Translations under genes and position numbers: made by a program
Assembly: GCF_025263565.1 (NCBI RefSeq)
Contig: NZ_CP079865.1
Coordinates: 2,604,001 to 2,668,000 of the forward strand
DNA: 64,000 nucleotides
Reading direction: 5' to 3'
From: Mycobacterium sp. SMC-8
GTDB lineage: Bacteria; Actinomycetota; Actinomycetes; Mycobacteriales; Mycobacteriaceae
Shown: positions 9,144-18,600 of the stretch, one piece after another
Layout: each line of letters opens with the position of its first letter
How positions within the stretch are numbered: position 1 is the stretch's first letter
Notes under the pieces: model-generated
The model's input: only the letters and a program-made list of their open reading frames with translations
Database searches by the model: none
Told to the model about the DNA's origin: nothing

Positions 9144-12100
9144 TCAGACTGGAGCGGGCACCTTCGCGGTGGCCCGCATCTCGCGGCGCAGCGCACCGAA
9201 CTCCGAGATGGTGCGCGTCGCGACCGTCGCCACGGGTCGGGCATTGCGGCCCGTGGCTTCGGTCTTGGACACCATCACCACGCTGTCGATGTAGGGCTGG
9301 ATCGTCGTCGCGTTCTGCACGGTCGCGACGATCACCAGCTGGAACCCGAACTTGCGGAACGCCTGCAGCGCCTGCTGGGCGAACTGCGGATCCGACTTGG
9401 AGAACGCCTCGTCGAGCATCAGCTGCGCGAACACCGGCCGGTTGGCTTCGTCTGTTCCTGCGTGTCCGGGCGCCGCAAGGTTGAAGCTCAGCGCACCGGC
9501 CAGGCAGAACGCCATCAGCTTCTCCTGCTCACCGCCGGAGTTGTCACCGGCGTTGGAGTGCGTGCGGATCAGCTCCTCGCTGGCGACATCCCACTCGGCG
9601 CAGTCGAACGTGAACCGGTTGCGCACGTCGAGCGCGTCGCGGGTCCACGCCTTGTCCTCCGGCGCCGTCGACGCCAGCCGGTTGCGCAGCCGCAGGATGT
9701 CGGCGTACTGGTCCAGGATGGCCTGCTTGTCGCCGAGCCCCACCTCGGCGATGCGCCGCGAGATCGCCCGCACGATCTCGGTCAGCTCCGACACCGCCGT
9801 CAACGCCCGCGGGGTGGCCCGCAGCGTCAGCCGGGTGCCGCGGTTGAACTCCACCGCTCCCAAACCGGTGTTCACACGGGCGATCTGGTCGCTGATGCGG
9901 CGCGCTTCCTGCTCGGCCACCCGGTGCAGCGTCAGGATCGCGTCCGGGGCCTGCTCGGTGACCAGACGCATCATCCGCTCATAGGCCTCGGGCAGCTCGC
10001 GTTCGTCGATGTGCCGGCACAGTGCCACGTAGTCGTGCACGCGTTCCTCAAAATTGTCCGAGTTGTTCGGGATGGCGTCCGGGAACGACGTGTCGAAGGT
10101 GTTCAGGATGCGAGCCAACTCGTCGTAGGAGCGACGCCGGCTCTCCCGCAGCTGTTCGCGTTCCTTCTTGATCGCGCCGAAAAGCGCGTCGCGGTGCGGC
10201 TCGGGATCGAGCAGCTCCAACGGCACCGGCAGCTGGGCGGCGTAGCGGTTCAGCAGCTCCGTCAACGGTTCCGACACGAACGCGGGCTGCAGCCGCTCCT
10301 GCAGCTCCAGAAGCTGCGTGCGCCGAGAGTCGAGGTCGTCACGGCGGGTCTGGATCGCGCCGCGGCGCGTCATCAATTTCTGGATCTGCGTCCAGCATTC
10401 GTCGGCGCGGGCGTTGAGCGCCTCGATGTCGGGATGGTCGGCCAGCAGCAGCTCGTACTGCTCACGCAACCGGTCGGCGTGCCCGTCGGCGGTCTCGGTG
10501 TCGATCTGGCTCCACTGCGGGAACTGCTCGCAGATCGCCTTGCACGCCGCGGCCCGGTCGCGCCACTGCTGCCGCTGGGCGGCGATGTCGTCGGCGGTGC
10601 GCCGCGCCTTCTGGTAAGCCTCCTCGGCCGCGGCCAGATCGACCGTCAGCGCGTTGATCTTCGCCGACACGTCCCCCTGGTACAGGTATTCCGACTGTTT
10701 GAGCGGACGGCGGTCGTCCTTGATCGCGAGCCGGTCGGAGTCCTTGTACAGGCCGGTGTCGGTGACCGCGCGGCGGAAACGCGCGAACACATCCGGGGTG
10801 TCGACGCACACGTGGTCGCCGGCGGCGGCGACCACGTCGACGGCCTCGGCCGCACAGGGGTGCTTCGGGTCGACCGGGAAAAGCTTGCCCGCCAACGTGT
10901 TCGGCTCCGGAGCGACCGGCTCGGCGCCGAGGAACTTGGCCCGCACATGGTGCAGCTGCAGCCGTCCCCGCATGTTGGTCTCGTTGACGAACTGCAGCAC
11001 CGTGGTCCAGTGCTGATCGGGCACCATCAGCCGCAGACCGACTCCGCGCAGCACCTTCTCGACCGCGGTGCGCCACCGGGTCTGGTCCGTGCGCAGATCC
11101 AACAGTTCGGCGATGTAGGGCAGCTCGCCCGCGTCGACCCCGACGGCGGTGCAGATCTGCTCCCGCATCAACAGCGCGAACTCCGGCAGCGCCGACCCGA
11201 CGTGCTCGACGCGCTTGAGTTCCTTGGCGGCCTCGTCGCGGGCCATCCGCGCCGACTTCTGCGCGTACTCCGCGTCGGTGGATGCCTCCCGGTTGCGCTC
11301 CACTTTGGCGAGCAGCTCGGTGGCCTCGGCCAGCAGCTCCTCGCGCAGATTCCAGAAGTCGTCGGCCGTCTCCGGGGTGTCGCGCTGCTGCGCGGCCAGC
11401 ATGTCCTCGTAGGCGCCGCGCCGACGCGACACCTGCTCGGCCTCGGTCTCGGCCGCGGTCACCTGCGACTGCAGCGGACCGATGCTCGCGCTGGATCCGC
11501 TGATCTGCGCATTGAGCGAATCCGCCTCGGCCTTGGCGAGATTCAGGCTCCGGGTGACGTCCTCGTACTCGTTGTCGAGCTGCTCGATGGTGGTGTCGAG
11601 CTGCGCGATCTGAGCCGGGCACTGCGCGAACCGGATGTGGTCGGTGTAGGCCCGCACCATCGGCAGATCGACCAGGTCGATGATGCCCAGATCGGTCGAC
11701 TCCGACGCGTAGCGCTGCTGGATCTTCTCGATGTCGCCGAGGATCTTGCGCTTCTTCTGTGCGACCGCGAGCAGCTCGCGGGCCTCCACCAGCGGGTCGA
11801 TCTGCTTGAGCGCCTCAGGCAGGCGGGCCAGGCTTTCGGGTTCGTCGAGCATGAACTCGCGGACGAACTGTTCCAGCCCACCAACGCTTTTCAGTGACTT
11901 CGCCTTGCCGAGCAGCTGCTGGGCGGCGTCGGAGGCGCGGATGCCGATGGTCGCGTACAGCTGAGCCAGGTACTGCGACTCGACCTTGGTGGTGAACCGC
12001 CAGCCGTGAGTTTTGAACACGCCGGTGTCGAATCGTGCTGCCGCCCAACGGTTGCAGACGTCCTCGATGTCGAGGTCACCGTCACCGAGGACGAAGCGGC

Positions 12101-12518
12101 TCGACGAGTCGTTGCGTGACTCGCCCGTCAGCCATTTGAGCACCAGGCCGGTCACGGTGCGGCCCGAGTCGCTGGAGTAGGTGACCGCCACCGCTGACCA
12201 TGCGGTGCCGTCGCCGCGCAGGTACATCACCCGGCTGGTGCCGCCGTCGCTGCGCTGCCCCCACGCGCCGCGCACGTACTTGTCGACGGTGCGCCGGCCC
12301 GCGCTGGAACCCGCGGCGGTGTTGTCGCCGGAGGCGTTGAAGTTGCGCCGGTTGAACGGCAGGAACCCCAGCGAGATGGCGTCCAGCAGTGAGGATTTGC
12401 CGCTGCCCGAGGCGCCGGCGATCAGCGCGCCGCCCCGGCTGAACGGGATGTCGTGGTAGCCGTCGAACACACCCCAGTTGATGACCTGAAGCCGGGACAG
12501 ATGGAACTGTTCAGTCAA
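9144..12518 (-). CDS. jetC: SMC-like condensin ATPase (JetC/MksB-type)
   Basis: This 1124-residue protein has split SMC-type ATPase architecture. The N-terminal Walker A is GASGSGKSS (35-43). Long Glu/Arg/Leu-rich coiled coils fill the middle. The ABC signature [17 protein letters not shown] lies near residue 995 and the Walker B and D-loop [11 protein letters not shown] near 1030. This matches the COG4913/MukB-like subunit of Wadjet (JetC) and MksB. Such ATPases extrude DNA loops; in Wadjet they detect small circular DNA for cleavage by JetD. The ATG overlaps the jetB stop by 8 bp. No jetD follows, so cleavage would need a nuclease encoded elsewhere, or the complex acts as a plain MksBEF condensin. 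Confidence 0.87.
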   Translation of the reverse strand: MTEQFHLSRLQVINWGVFDGYHDIPFSRGGALIAGASGSGKSSLLDAISLGFLPFNRRNFNASGDNTAAGSSAGRRTVDKYVRGAWGQRSDGGTSRVMYLRGDGTAWSAVAVTYSSDSGRTVTGLVLKWLTGESRNDSSSRFVLGDGDLDIEDVCNRWAAARFDTGVFKTHGWRFTTKVESQYLAQLYATIGIRASDAAQQLLGKAKSLKSVGGLEQFVREFMLDEPESLARLPEALKQIDPLVEARELLAVAQKKRKILGDIEKIQQRYASESTDLGIIDLVDLPMVRAYTDHIRFAQCPAQIAQLDTTIEQLDNEYEDVTRSLNLAKAEADSLNAQISGSSASIGPLQSQVTAAETEAEQVSRRRGAYEDMLAAQQRDTPETADDFWNLREELLAEATELLAKVERNREASTDAEYAQKSARMARDEAAKELKRVEHVGSALPEFALLMREQICTAVGVDAGELPYIAELLDLRTDQTRWRTAVEKVLRGVGLRLMVPDQHWTTVLQFVNETNMRGRLQLHHVRAKFLGAEPVAPEPNTLAGKLFPVDPKHPCAAEAVDVVAAAGDHVCVDTPDVFARFRRAVTDTGLYKDSDRLAIKDDRRPLKQSEYLYQGDVSAKINALTVDLAAAEEAYQKARRTADDIAAQRQQWRDRAAACKAICEQFPQWSQIDTETADGHADRLREQYELLLADHPDIEALNARADECWTQIQKLMTRRGAIQTRRDDLDSRRTQLLELQERLQPAFVSEPLTELLNRYAAQLPVPLELLDPEPHRDALFGAIKKEREQLRESRRRSYDELARILNTFDTSFPDAIPNNSDNFEERVHDYVALCRHIDERELPEAYERMMRLVTEQAPDAILTLHRVAEQEARRISDQIARVNTGLGAVEFNRGTRLTLRATPRALTAVSELTEIVRAISRRIAEVGLGDKQAILDQYADILRLRNRLASTAPEDKAWTRDALDVRNRFTFDCAEWDVASEELIRTHSNAGDNSGGEQEKLMAFCLAGALSFNLAAPGHAGTDEANRPVFAQLMLDEAFSKSDPQFAQQALQAFRKFGFQLVIVATVQNATTIQPYIDSVVMVSKTEATGRNARPVATVATRTISEFGALRREMRATAKVPAPV

Positions 12519-13203
12519 GGTTGGTGTCCTCCTCGGCCGGGGTGCCGCCGCCCAACAGCAGCTCGAACTGCTGCTGCAGCTCGGTGATCACGCTGCCCGT
12601 CATCACCGCTGTGATGACGGGGGAGATGGTGTAGCTGTCCTCGTCGTCGCGGCTCTTACGCAGGATCTCCAGGCCGGCGAGCCGCGCGATCGCGGCGTCG
12701 ATGCGGCCGGCGAACGTGACCGCGTCGCGGTCGGTGTCGTTGAGCACGCCGGAGAACAGATTGTGCATCTCCTCGCGGGAGATCAGCACGCTCTGCCCGC
12801 CCGCCGCACGCATCATCTGCGCCAGGTGCAGCGCCAGGATCGAGTCGTAGGTGCCGAGCGGTTCACGGCGCAGAAGCTTGATGCCCTTGGCGGATTCGTA
12901 GCGGGCCTGCTCGACGAACGCGACGTCGGTACCGTCCACCACCCGCAGGATCAAGTCGAGCTCGGACAGCCGGACCGACAGCTGGTGGCGGTACTCGAGC
13001 ACCCAGGCGTAGATGTCGCTGTCGGTCTCGGCGCTAATGTAACGGCGGGTCAGCAGGTGCTGCAACGCCCAGCAGGCGCGGTCGGGCAGCTCGGAGGCGT
13101 CGCCGTCGAAGCGCGGGCGGCGCTGGTGCGGGGGACGGGCGGTCTGGTCGACCTGCGGCAGCGAGGAGAACGCCTCGAAGTCGGTGTCGTGTTCGGTGGT
13201 CAC
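12511..13203 (-). CDS. jetB: DUF4194 protein, JetB/MksE-type condensin accessory subunit
   Basis: This 230-residue protein is predicted to be winged-helix (KITE-like). It contains [35 protein letters not shown] and [20 protein letters not shown], features of the DUF4194 family that is the middle subunit of JetABCD and equivalent to MksE. It bridges the kleisin (JetA) and the SMC-like ATPase (JetC). Its ATG overlaps the jetA stop by 4 bp and its stop overlaps the jetC start by 8 bp, showing tight coupling. The C-terminus is acidic and variable. Assignment rests on position and family features. Confidence 0.82.
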   Translation of the reverse strand: MTTEHDTDFEAFSSLPQVDQTARPPHQRRPRFDGDASELPDRACWALQHLLTRRYISAETDSDIYAWVLEYRHQLSVRLSELDLILRVVDGTDVAFVEQARYESAKGIKLLRREPLGTYDSILALHLAQMMRAAGGQSVLISREEMHNLFSGVLNDTDRDAVTFAGRIDAAIARLAGLEILRKSRDDEDSYTISPVITAVMTGSVITELQQQFELLLGGGTPAEEDTNLD

Positions 13204-14672
13204 TGCGCGGCTCCGACACTGATCGGTTCTGTGAATATCAATTGGGGAACGGCGATTTCGCGGTCCTTGCCGTCCAGGGACCGGAAGCGCACGGTGGTCG
13301 ACTCAGGGCTTTCGGTGCCGGGTTGCTTGAGCGCCCACGACCACAACACGATGACGTGACCGAGGTAGGCCCCTTGGCCTGAACTACCGAGCATGCCGAT
13401 GGCCTCCGGCAGCGACACCGGCCCCTTGGCGACCGCGGTGTTGAGCATGTCCGACATCGCCGGCGCATCGACCTGGGTGGTGAGCGCGGCGAAGCTGGAC
13501 AGGTCGACCTCGCCCGCCGCCGGCTTGGCCGGTTTCGGGGTGGACAGGTCGCCGATCTTGAAACTCAGCGCCCCGACGGAGCTGATCGCGTGGCGGGCCA
13601 GCGGCAGCTCGATGTCCAGCCGCGAGTCGATCAGGCTCGACTTGAGCAGATTGCGTGCCGCGCCGATGGCCTCGTTGAGCTGACGGGCCACGCCGCGGCT
13701 CTGCTCCAGCGTGCCGAACGCGGTGAACCGCTTGACCCGCTGCGCGCAGCGCTGCTGGATCCGCTCGACCTCGTCGATCTGATGGCCGACAAGCTCGAAG
13801 AACCCGGCCATGACCTTGCGCAGGGCTGGGTCCAGCCCGGGCAGCGCGGCGGCGACGGCGGCGACATCGGCCTCGAACTCGGCACGCTGATCGGGATCGT
13901 TGATCATCCGCAGGAACGCCCGGTGGCTGTCCCGGCCCTGCGAATCCCAAGCGGCCTGGTAGTCGGCGTACATCTGGCGCTGCCGGTCGCGGTACTCGAC
14001 ATTGGAGTCGATCGGCTCGTCGAGCGCGGCGGTGGCCTGCTCGATCATCGCGCCGTACTGGCCGATGTCGGTGATCAGCCGCTCCATCTGCATGGCGATC
14101 GCGCGGGCCTCGTCATAGGCGTCGGTGAGGTCGGCGTCGTCGGGCGACGGCGACTGGCCGGCGTCGAGGAGCTCGAGCTCGTGACGCAGCGCCTCGATCT
14201 CGGCCTCGATGCTCTTGCGGATGCGGGCCGGGTCGTTGCCCACCTTCAGCGCCACATGCTTGAGCCGCGACGCGATGCCGGTGATCGACCCGCCGGTGGC
14301 GATGGTGTCCTGGCGGCGCATACCGCGCAGGAAGTCCAGCGCCCGGCGCGCGTCCTGGGTCAGGTAGCAGACGTTGCGGCCTGCGGCGCCTGCGAGTCCC
14401 CGGTCATCCACGATGCGGTGCACCCAGCCCTGGCTGGCCCACGACTTGATCAACGCCAGGCCCGACTGGTCGTCGCCGAGGTCGTCGAGGTCGCGTTCCA
14501 GCCGGACCACCAGCTCGGTCTCCGGGATCACCCCGTCGGCCAGATGCCGCTCCATCAGCGTCGCGTACAGGCTCAGGTTGGTGGTGGCCAGCAGCCGGAT
14601 CGCGCGCGAAGACTGCAGGTCGCGATTGAGTTCGAACAGCTCGACGGCAGACACGGTTGCGTTGTCGTCCAC
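13200..14672 (-). CDS. jetA: DUF3375 protein, JetA/MksF-type kleisin subunit
   Basis: The start is taken as GTG 14672 (VDDNATVSAVELFELNRDL), because GAGGGG lies just upstream; a frame extending to 14846 has no family-like sequence before it. The 490-residue product has an N-terminal winged-helix region (SRAIRLLATTNLSLYATLMERHL..VRLERDLDDL), a helical coiled region (RKSIEAEIEALRHELELLD), and FFELVGHQIDEVERIQQRCAQRVKRF, typical of DUF3375. It is the kleisin-like bridge of an SMC-type complex and the first gene of the operon. The promoter should lie in the 193-bp gap upstream. Confidence 0.83.
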   Translation of the reverse strand: MDDNATVSAVELFELNRDLQSSRAIRLLATTNLSLYATLMERHLADGVIPETELVVRLERDLDDLGDDQSGLALIKSWASQGWVHRIVDDRGLAGAAGRNVCYLTQDARRALDFLRGMRRQDTIATGGSITGIASRLKHVALKVGNDPARIRKSIEAEIEALRHELELLDAGQSPSPDDADLTDAYDEARAIAMQMERLITDIGQYGAMIEQATAALDEPIDSNVEYRDRQRQMYADYQAAWDSQGRDSHRAFLRMINDPDQRAEFEADVAAVAAALPGLDPALRKVMAGFFELVGHQIDEVERIQQRCAQRVKRFTAFGTLEQSRGVARQLNEAIGAARNLLKSSLIDSRLDIELPLARHAISSVGALSFKIGDLSTPKPAKPAAGEVDLSSFAALTTQVDAPAMSDMLNTAVAKGPVSLPEAIGMLGSSGQGAYLGHVIVLWSWALKQPGTESPESTTVRFRSLDGKDREIAVPQLIFTEPISVGAAQ

Positions 14673-14840
14673 CTGGCCCCTCGATGTGTGCGTCGTTTGT
14701 CCGTTGCCGGACGCCCCAACATAGGGCACGGCGCAGACATCGCCGGGCGCAGGGAGGGGAGTGTCGCGGCCTTTTCGCCCGCCGGTGTGACTCGTGTGAC
14801 CAGCGGGATTGCAGTGCGTGCTGGGGTTTCGCGAGACCGC

Positions 14841-14856
14841 CACCACGGTAGTGGTG
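14841..14856 (-). terminator. Hairpin downstream of the nitronate monooxygenase gene
   Basis: CACCAC (14841-14846), loop GGTA, GTGGTG (14851-14856) form a perfect 6-bp stem about 10 bases beyond the stop codon of the minus-strand gene ending at 14866. There is no U-tract. It separates that gene from the jet operon. Confidence 0.45.
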
Positions 14857-14865
14857 CGGGGGAAA

Positions 14866-15819
14866 TCACGACGCTGGTGGCGTTCTCGCGAGGATTGCGC
14901 GCGCGTCGCCGACCAGCCGGCCGATGACGGCCGCGGCGGCCTGGGCGGTCGTCACGTCGGCGACCCCCTGCCCGGCGTTGACCGGCGCCCACCGGTAGTC
15001 GTCGGCGGCGATCGCCGAACGCAGCTGCTCGCGGGCGTCGGCGTCGAGGTCGTCCTCACGGCCGTCCCAGGCGTCGGTGAAGGCGTTGCGCAGCACCCGT
15101 TCGGGGATCGTCGCCGGCCACGGGTAGCCGAGCGCGACGTCGAAGGCGCGGGTGGTGACGGTGTCGCTGTCGCCGGCGGTGAGCATCTGTTGTCGGGCCG
15201 CCTCGGGCAGCGTGGACTCCGGGCACACCGCGAACGCCGTCCCGATCCACGCGCCGGCCGCACCGGCCGCCAGCACCGCGGTCAGGGACCGGCCCGAGGA
15301 GATGCCGCCGGCAGCCAGCACCGGCACGTCGACCCGATCGAGGACCTCGGTCAGCAGCGGCAGGGTGGCGACCGCGGGCCGGCCGTGCCCGCCGCCCTCC
15401 GCGCCACGGGCCACCAGGACCTGGACGCCGGCGTCGACGGCGCGCTGCGCGTCGGCCAGGTCGGCGACCTGTGTGGCGCTCACGCAGCCGGCGTCGTGGG
15501 CGCGCGGCACCCAGGACCAGTCGTCACCGAAGCTGACCGACAGCAGCGCCGGGGCGGCGTCCAGCGCCGTCTCAAGAAGTGCGGGTTCCTTCTGAATTAC
15601 CCCACTGATCAGTCCAATCCCATACGGGCGGTTCAGGTTTGCGGTGTGCCTGAGGTGCTGGCGCAGTTGTGCCGCGGATCCGGAGCTGCCGATGCCGATC
15701 ATGCCCAGCGCCCCTGCCCGGCTGACCGCGGCGGCCAGTTCGCCACCGGCCACGCCGCCCATCGGCGCGTTGACGATCGGCACGTCGAGGTTCATCGCCG
15801 TCGACCACTGCGTTTGCAC
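14866..15819 (-). CDS. Nitronate monooxygenase / 2-nitropropane dioxygenase family FMN enzyme
   Basis: This 317-residue TIM-barrel flavoprotein (PF03060) begins near VPIVNAPMGGVAGGELAAAVSRAGALGMIG, the conserved FMN-binding start of the family. Later come ARGAEGGGHGR, with the His used in nitronate oxidation or FMN contact, and VPVLAAGGISSGRSLTAVLAAGAAGAWIGTAF, the phosphate-binding end. Members oxidise alkyl nitronates or act as FabK-like enoyl reductases; the nitronate role is more common in mycobacteria. The start is GTG 15819; ATG 15795 (MNLDVPIV) is an alternative. It is the same strand as jetA but separated by a hairpin. Confidence 0.85.
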   Translation of the reverse strand: MQTQWSTAMNLDVPIVNAPMGGVAGGELAAAVSRAGALGMIGIGSSGSAAQLRQHLRHTANLNRPYGIGLISGVIQKEPALLETALDAAPALLSVSFGDDWSWVPRAHDAGCVSATQVADLADAQRAVDAGVQVLVARGAEGGGHGRPAVATLPLLTEVLDRVDVPVLAAGGISSGRSLTAVLAAGAAGAWIGTAFAVCPESTLPEAARQQMLTAGDSDTVTTRAFDVALGYPWPATIPERVLRNAFTDAWDGREDDLDADAREQLRSAIAADDYRWAPVNAGQGVADVTTAQAAAAVIGRLVGDARAILARTPPAS

Positions 15820-15854
15820 CGGCCCATTATCGGGGCCGTGTCAGGATGTGGGCC

Positions 15855-16601
15855 ATGACGGTGGTGTTCGTGCATGGCAATCCGGAAACCGACGCGATCT
15901 GGGGGCCGCTGACGGCCGTGCTGGGCCGCGACGACGTGGTGCTGCTGTCGCCGCCGGGATTCGGTGCGCCGCTGCCGGACGGGTTCGGCGCGACGATGCT
16001 GGAGTATCGGGACTGGCTGGAGTCCGCGCTGGAGGGAATCGAGGGCCCGATCGACCTCGTCGGCCATGACTGGGGCGGCGGCCACGTCGTCAACGCGGTG
16101 ATGCACCGGCCCGAACTGGTGCGCAGCTGGGTCAGCGACTCGGTCGGCCTGTTCGACGCCGACTACGTCTGGCACGACATGGCGCAGGTGTGGCAGACGG
16201 CCGGAGCGGGGGAGGAGTCGCTGGACGCGATGATGGGCGGCGGAGTGCCGGCGCGCACGGAACTGATGGTCTCCTTCGGCATTCCGGCCGACGTCGGCGC
16301 CGCGCTCGCCGAACAGCAGAACGACGACATGCGGAAGGCGATCCTGGCGTTGTACCGCTCGGCCGCACAACCGGCGATGGCCGAAGCGGGCCGTGCTCTG
16401 GAGGCGGCCGCGGCGCGGCCGGGCCTGTCGCTGCAGCCGACCGACGACCCGTTCATCGGGCCTCACGACAACCGGCGCCGGGCCGCCGAACGTGCTGGTG
16501 CCCGCGTCGAAGTGCTTGAGGGACTGGGACATTGGTGGATGGTCGAGGATCCGCATCGCGGCGCCGCGGCGCTGACCGCGTTCTGGGACTCGCTGGGGTA
16601 G
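15855..16601 (+). CDS. Alpha/beta hydrolase with aspartate nucleophile
   Basis: This 248-residue alpha/beta-hydrolase fold protein has the oxyanion motif HGNPETDAIWGPL at the start and the nucleophile elbow GHDWGG with Asp near residue 72. Asp rather than Ser at this place is typical of epoxide hydrolases and haloalkane dehalogenases. The catalytic His is in GLGHWWMVEDP near 226. Start ATG 15855 is chosen because AGGA lies 8 bp upstream; an ATG at 15846 would add three residues. The substrate cannot be deduced. The divergent neighbour at 15819 leaves only 35 bp for two promoters. Confidence 0.82.
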   Translation: MTVVFVHGNPETDAIWGPLTAVLGRDDVVLLSPPGFGAPLPDGFGATMLEYRDWLESALEGIEGPIDLVGHDWGGGHVVNAVMHRPELVRSWVSDSVGLFDADYVWHDMAQVWQTAGAGEESLDAMMGGGVPARTELMVSFGIPADVGAALAEQQNDDMRKAILALYRSAAQPAMAEAGRALEAAAARPGLSLQPTDDPFIGPHDNRRRAAERAGARVEVLEGLGHWWMVEDPHRGAAALTAFWDSLG

Positions 16602-16603
16602 GC

Positions 16604-16742
16604 CGCACGCTCGCGGGCTGGGGGTGCGAGATGGCGTACCGGCGGTCGCGTCCCGGTGAGCGTGTCGCCGTGGACCGTGTCGACCGTGGGCTGCCCGGCC
16701 GGGCAGGCACGAAACAGGGCTACCGCGGCGTGCGAGCGTGCG
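16604..16742. repeat. Nested inverted repeat between convergent genes
   Basis: CGCACGCTCGC (16604-16614) and GCGAGCGTGCG (16732-16742) are perfect inverted 11-mers. Between them lies a perfect 16-bp palindrome, CTGCCCGGCCGGGCAG (16691-16706). The whole sits in the 202-bp space between the hydrolase and CHAD genes, which converge, so a bidirectional terminator is likely. No coding sequence was seen here. Confidence 0.55.
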
Positions 16743-16803
16743 ACTTTGTCGGGGACACACCGGGTGGAGGGCCGCAGACACGCACGTTCGCGGGGGAGGC
16801 TTC

Positions 16804-17622
16804 CTACAGCTGGGCGACGGCGCGGCGGCATTGCCGGGCGAGCTGTTCCTCCCGGCCGTAGAGCAGGCCGAAGGTGAAGCCGTTCTCACCGGATCGGGTG
16901 CCGGCTTGTGCGCCCATCTGCCGCAGCATCGGCCGGGCCACCACAGTGTCCTGGAGATCGCCGAGGACACTCTGAATGCGCTTGTAGCGCTTCTTGTTCC
17001 GCTTGTTCCTCGTCGACGGATCATCAAGCTCGATCAGCTCGGTGGCATACCGCGCACGCTTGGCGGCCTTGCGGGCGCGATGCAGCAGCGCGTCGTCGGC
17101 GCCGTCGAGCGCCTCCTGGAGCCGACGGTCGGCCTTCGCGCCGGCGCGGCGTGCCCGCTTCCGCAACACCTTGGCGCCGACCTTGCTCTGGACCGGCGGG
17201 GCTTCCCGCCAGCGCTGAAGTTCGCCGACCAGGTGCTCGAACCGCGCCGTCGCCATCGCCTCGGTCACCCGCCGCCGGGCCGGTGCCTCCACACCCCGCA
17301 GGTCGCGTTTGATCCGGCCCGAAACCCGCCCCAGCACCAGCTCGTCGGGCAGCTCTGCGACCGCGGCCCGCAACCGCCGCCGCTGCACCTGCGGATCGCG
17401 CACCTCACCCAGCACACCGGCGAACCACTTCAGGTCGTCTTCGAGCGCGCCGGCGTCGTCATCGAGCGCCTTGCCGAAGACGCGGATGGTGCTACGGACG
17501 CGTCGGATGGCGACGCGGGTGTCGTGGATCGGGTCGGTGCCGTCCCGCAGCCCGGCCATGCCGTCGAGCACAAGGCCGGCCTGCTCGGTCAGATAGCCAT
17601 GCAGCGGTGTCCTCGCGGGCAT
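16804..17622 (-). CDS. CHAD domain protein
   Basis: This 272-residue, strongly basic, helical protein begins with the CHAD signature IHDTRVAIRRVRSTIRVFG (about residues 32-50). It has a second conserved half, LHRARKAAKRARYATELIEL, ending in RIQSVLGDLQDTVVA. CHAD domains (PF05235) have conserved His and Arg/Lys residues that bind polyphosphate and associate with polyphosphate granules. No CYTH phosphatase domain is fused. It is transcribed divergently from the DUF6766-like gene; if both start where drawn, the shared promoter space is only 43 bp. Confidence 0.85.
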   Translation of the reverse strand: MPARTPLHGYLTEQAGLVLDGMAGLRDGTDPIHDTRVAIRRVRSTIRVFGKALDDDAGALEDDLKWFAGVLGEVRDPQVQRRRLRAAVAELPDELVLGRVSGRIKRDLRGVEAPARRRVTEAMATARFEHLVGELQRWREAPPVQSKVGAKVLRKRARRAGAKADRRLQEALDGADDALLHRARKAAKRARYATELIELDDPSTRNKRNKKRYKRIQSVLGDLQDTVVARPMLRQMGAQAGTRSGENGFTFGLLYGREEQLARQCRRAVAQL

Positions 17623-17665
17623 GGCGAGCGCATACCCGCACCCGATCGGGGGTACACGTGACCAG

Positions 17666-18343
17666 GTGAAAGCCCGGAACGGTCGCTGGATGCACGACCA
17701 TGGTCTGTTGCTGGCGTGCCTTGGCCTGTTCGTGGTGTTCTTCGCGGCGATGATCGTGTCCGGGGCCGCGAATCACAACCAGGAAGAGCGCGACCACGGC
17801 TCGACGGAAACGGTCTCGGTGATCGGATACCTGGCCAGCGGTGACTTCGTGGAGGCGACGTTCGAGAACTGGGAATCTGAGTTCCTGCAGATGGGGATGT
17901 ACGTCGTGTTGACGGCATTCCTGTACCAGCGGGGCTCCTCGGAGTCCAAGCCGATCGACGGGCAGCCGCCGCAGGACGACGATCCACGCCTGGCCCGGCT
18001 CGACCCCGGCGCGCCGTGGCCGGTGCAGCCCGGCGGCGTGGCGCTCCGCATCTACGAACATTCCCTGGCGATCGCGTTCTTCGTGCTGTTCTTCGCATCG
18101 TGGGCACTGCACGCGGTCGGCGGCGCCGCAGCGTACAACGACGAGCAGGTGCAACACGGGCAATCTGCGGTGTCGATCGCCGAATATGTGACGACACCGC
18201 AGTTCTGGTTCGAGTCGATGCAGAACTGGCAGAGCGAGTTCATCGCGGTCGCGGCGATCGTCGGGCTGTCGATCTTCTTGCGTCAGCGCGGCTCGGCGGA
18301 GTCCAAGGCCGTCGCCGAACCCGCCCGCGAAACCAGCGCTTAG
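17666..18343 (+). CDS. DUF6766-like membrane protein with internal duplication
   Basis: The protein has 225 residues if GTG 17666 is used (VKARNGRWMHDHGL). An ATG at 17621 is in frame but would overlap the divergent CHAD start. It contains two similar halves. Each has a hydrophobic helix, an acidic-His linker (NHNQEERDHG and YNDEQVQHG), VSVIGYL or VSIAEYV, a motif ENWESEFLQ or QNWQSEFIA, a second helix, and QRGSSESK or QRGSAESK. Four membrane helices are predicted. Its function is unknown; I recognise the family only as an uncharacterised actinobacterial membrane protein. The tandem duplication is directly visible. Confidence 0.75.
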   Translation: MKARNGRWMHDHGLLLACLGLFVVFFAAMIVSGAANHNQEERDHGSTETVSVIGYLASGDFVEATFENWESEFLQMGMYVVLTAFLYQRGSSESKPIDGQPPQDDDPRLARLDPGAPWPVQPGGVALRIYEHSLAIAFFVLFFASWALHAVGGAAAYNDEQVQHGQSAVSIAEYVTTPQFWFESMQNWQSEFIAVAAIVGLSIFLRQRGSAESKAVAEPARETSA

Positions 18344-18555
18344 GTCTTCTGCGGGGGACCCGGATCGGGTGTGGTGGACGGTCCAATCGGCGACTCGGGC
18401 ACCTCCTCGGGGACGAGCCGTTCGGGAACCTCGACGGGCGTGAGCCGCTCGGGTGGTTCGTCGGGCGCGCTGTCGCACCGGTTCAGAAGGACGCGCGTGA
18501 CAGGCGGTTCTGCGGCGAGCGGACGCGCGGGGTGGGTGTGCAAGGTGCTGTTCAT
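18340..18555 (-). CDS. Small proline-rich hypothetical protein
   Basis: This possible 71-residue protein runs from ATG 18555 to a TAA overlapping the end of the converging membrane-protein gene. The second half has repeated acidic-proline motifs (PPERLTPVEVPERLVPEEVPES) and ends in DPGPPQKT. No signal peptide, membrane helix or known domain was seen. No clear ribosome binding site precedes the ATG, and it lies downstream of a hairpin that may terminate the aldolase gene, so translation is uncertain. It is offered because the frame is open and the composition is protein-like. Confidence 0.35.
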   Translation of the reverse strand: MNSTLHTHPARPLAAEPPVTRVLLNRCDSAPDEPPERLTPVEVPERLVPEEVPESPIGPSTTPDPGPPQKT

Positions 18556-18600
18556 GACCGGGGCGTACCCGCGGTCGGGCGCCGGGTAACCGGGCCGGTC
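18556..18600 (-). terminator. Two-tier hairpin after the aldolase gene
   Basis: Outer arms GACCGG (18556-18561) and CCGGTC (18595-18600) enclose inner arms TACCCG (18566-18571) and CGGGTA (18583-18588). The structure begins at the stop codon of the minus-strand aldolase gene, which fits a terminator. No U-tract is present. Confidence 0.5.

Noticed and set aside
9051..11897. A 948-codon plus-strand open frame opposite jetC
   Set aside because: It is antisense to a clear SMC-like gene, is rich in Arg, Leu, Gly and Gln, and shows no domain; long antisense frames are common at this GC content.
14673..14846. N-terminal extension of JetA to 14846
   Set aside because: GTG 14672 is preceded by GAGGGG, and residues before it are not protein-like.
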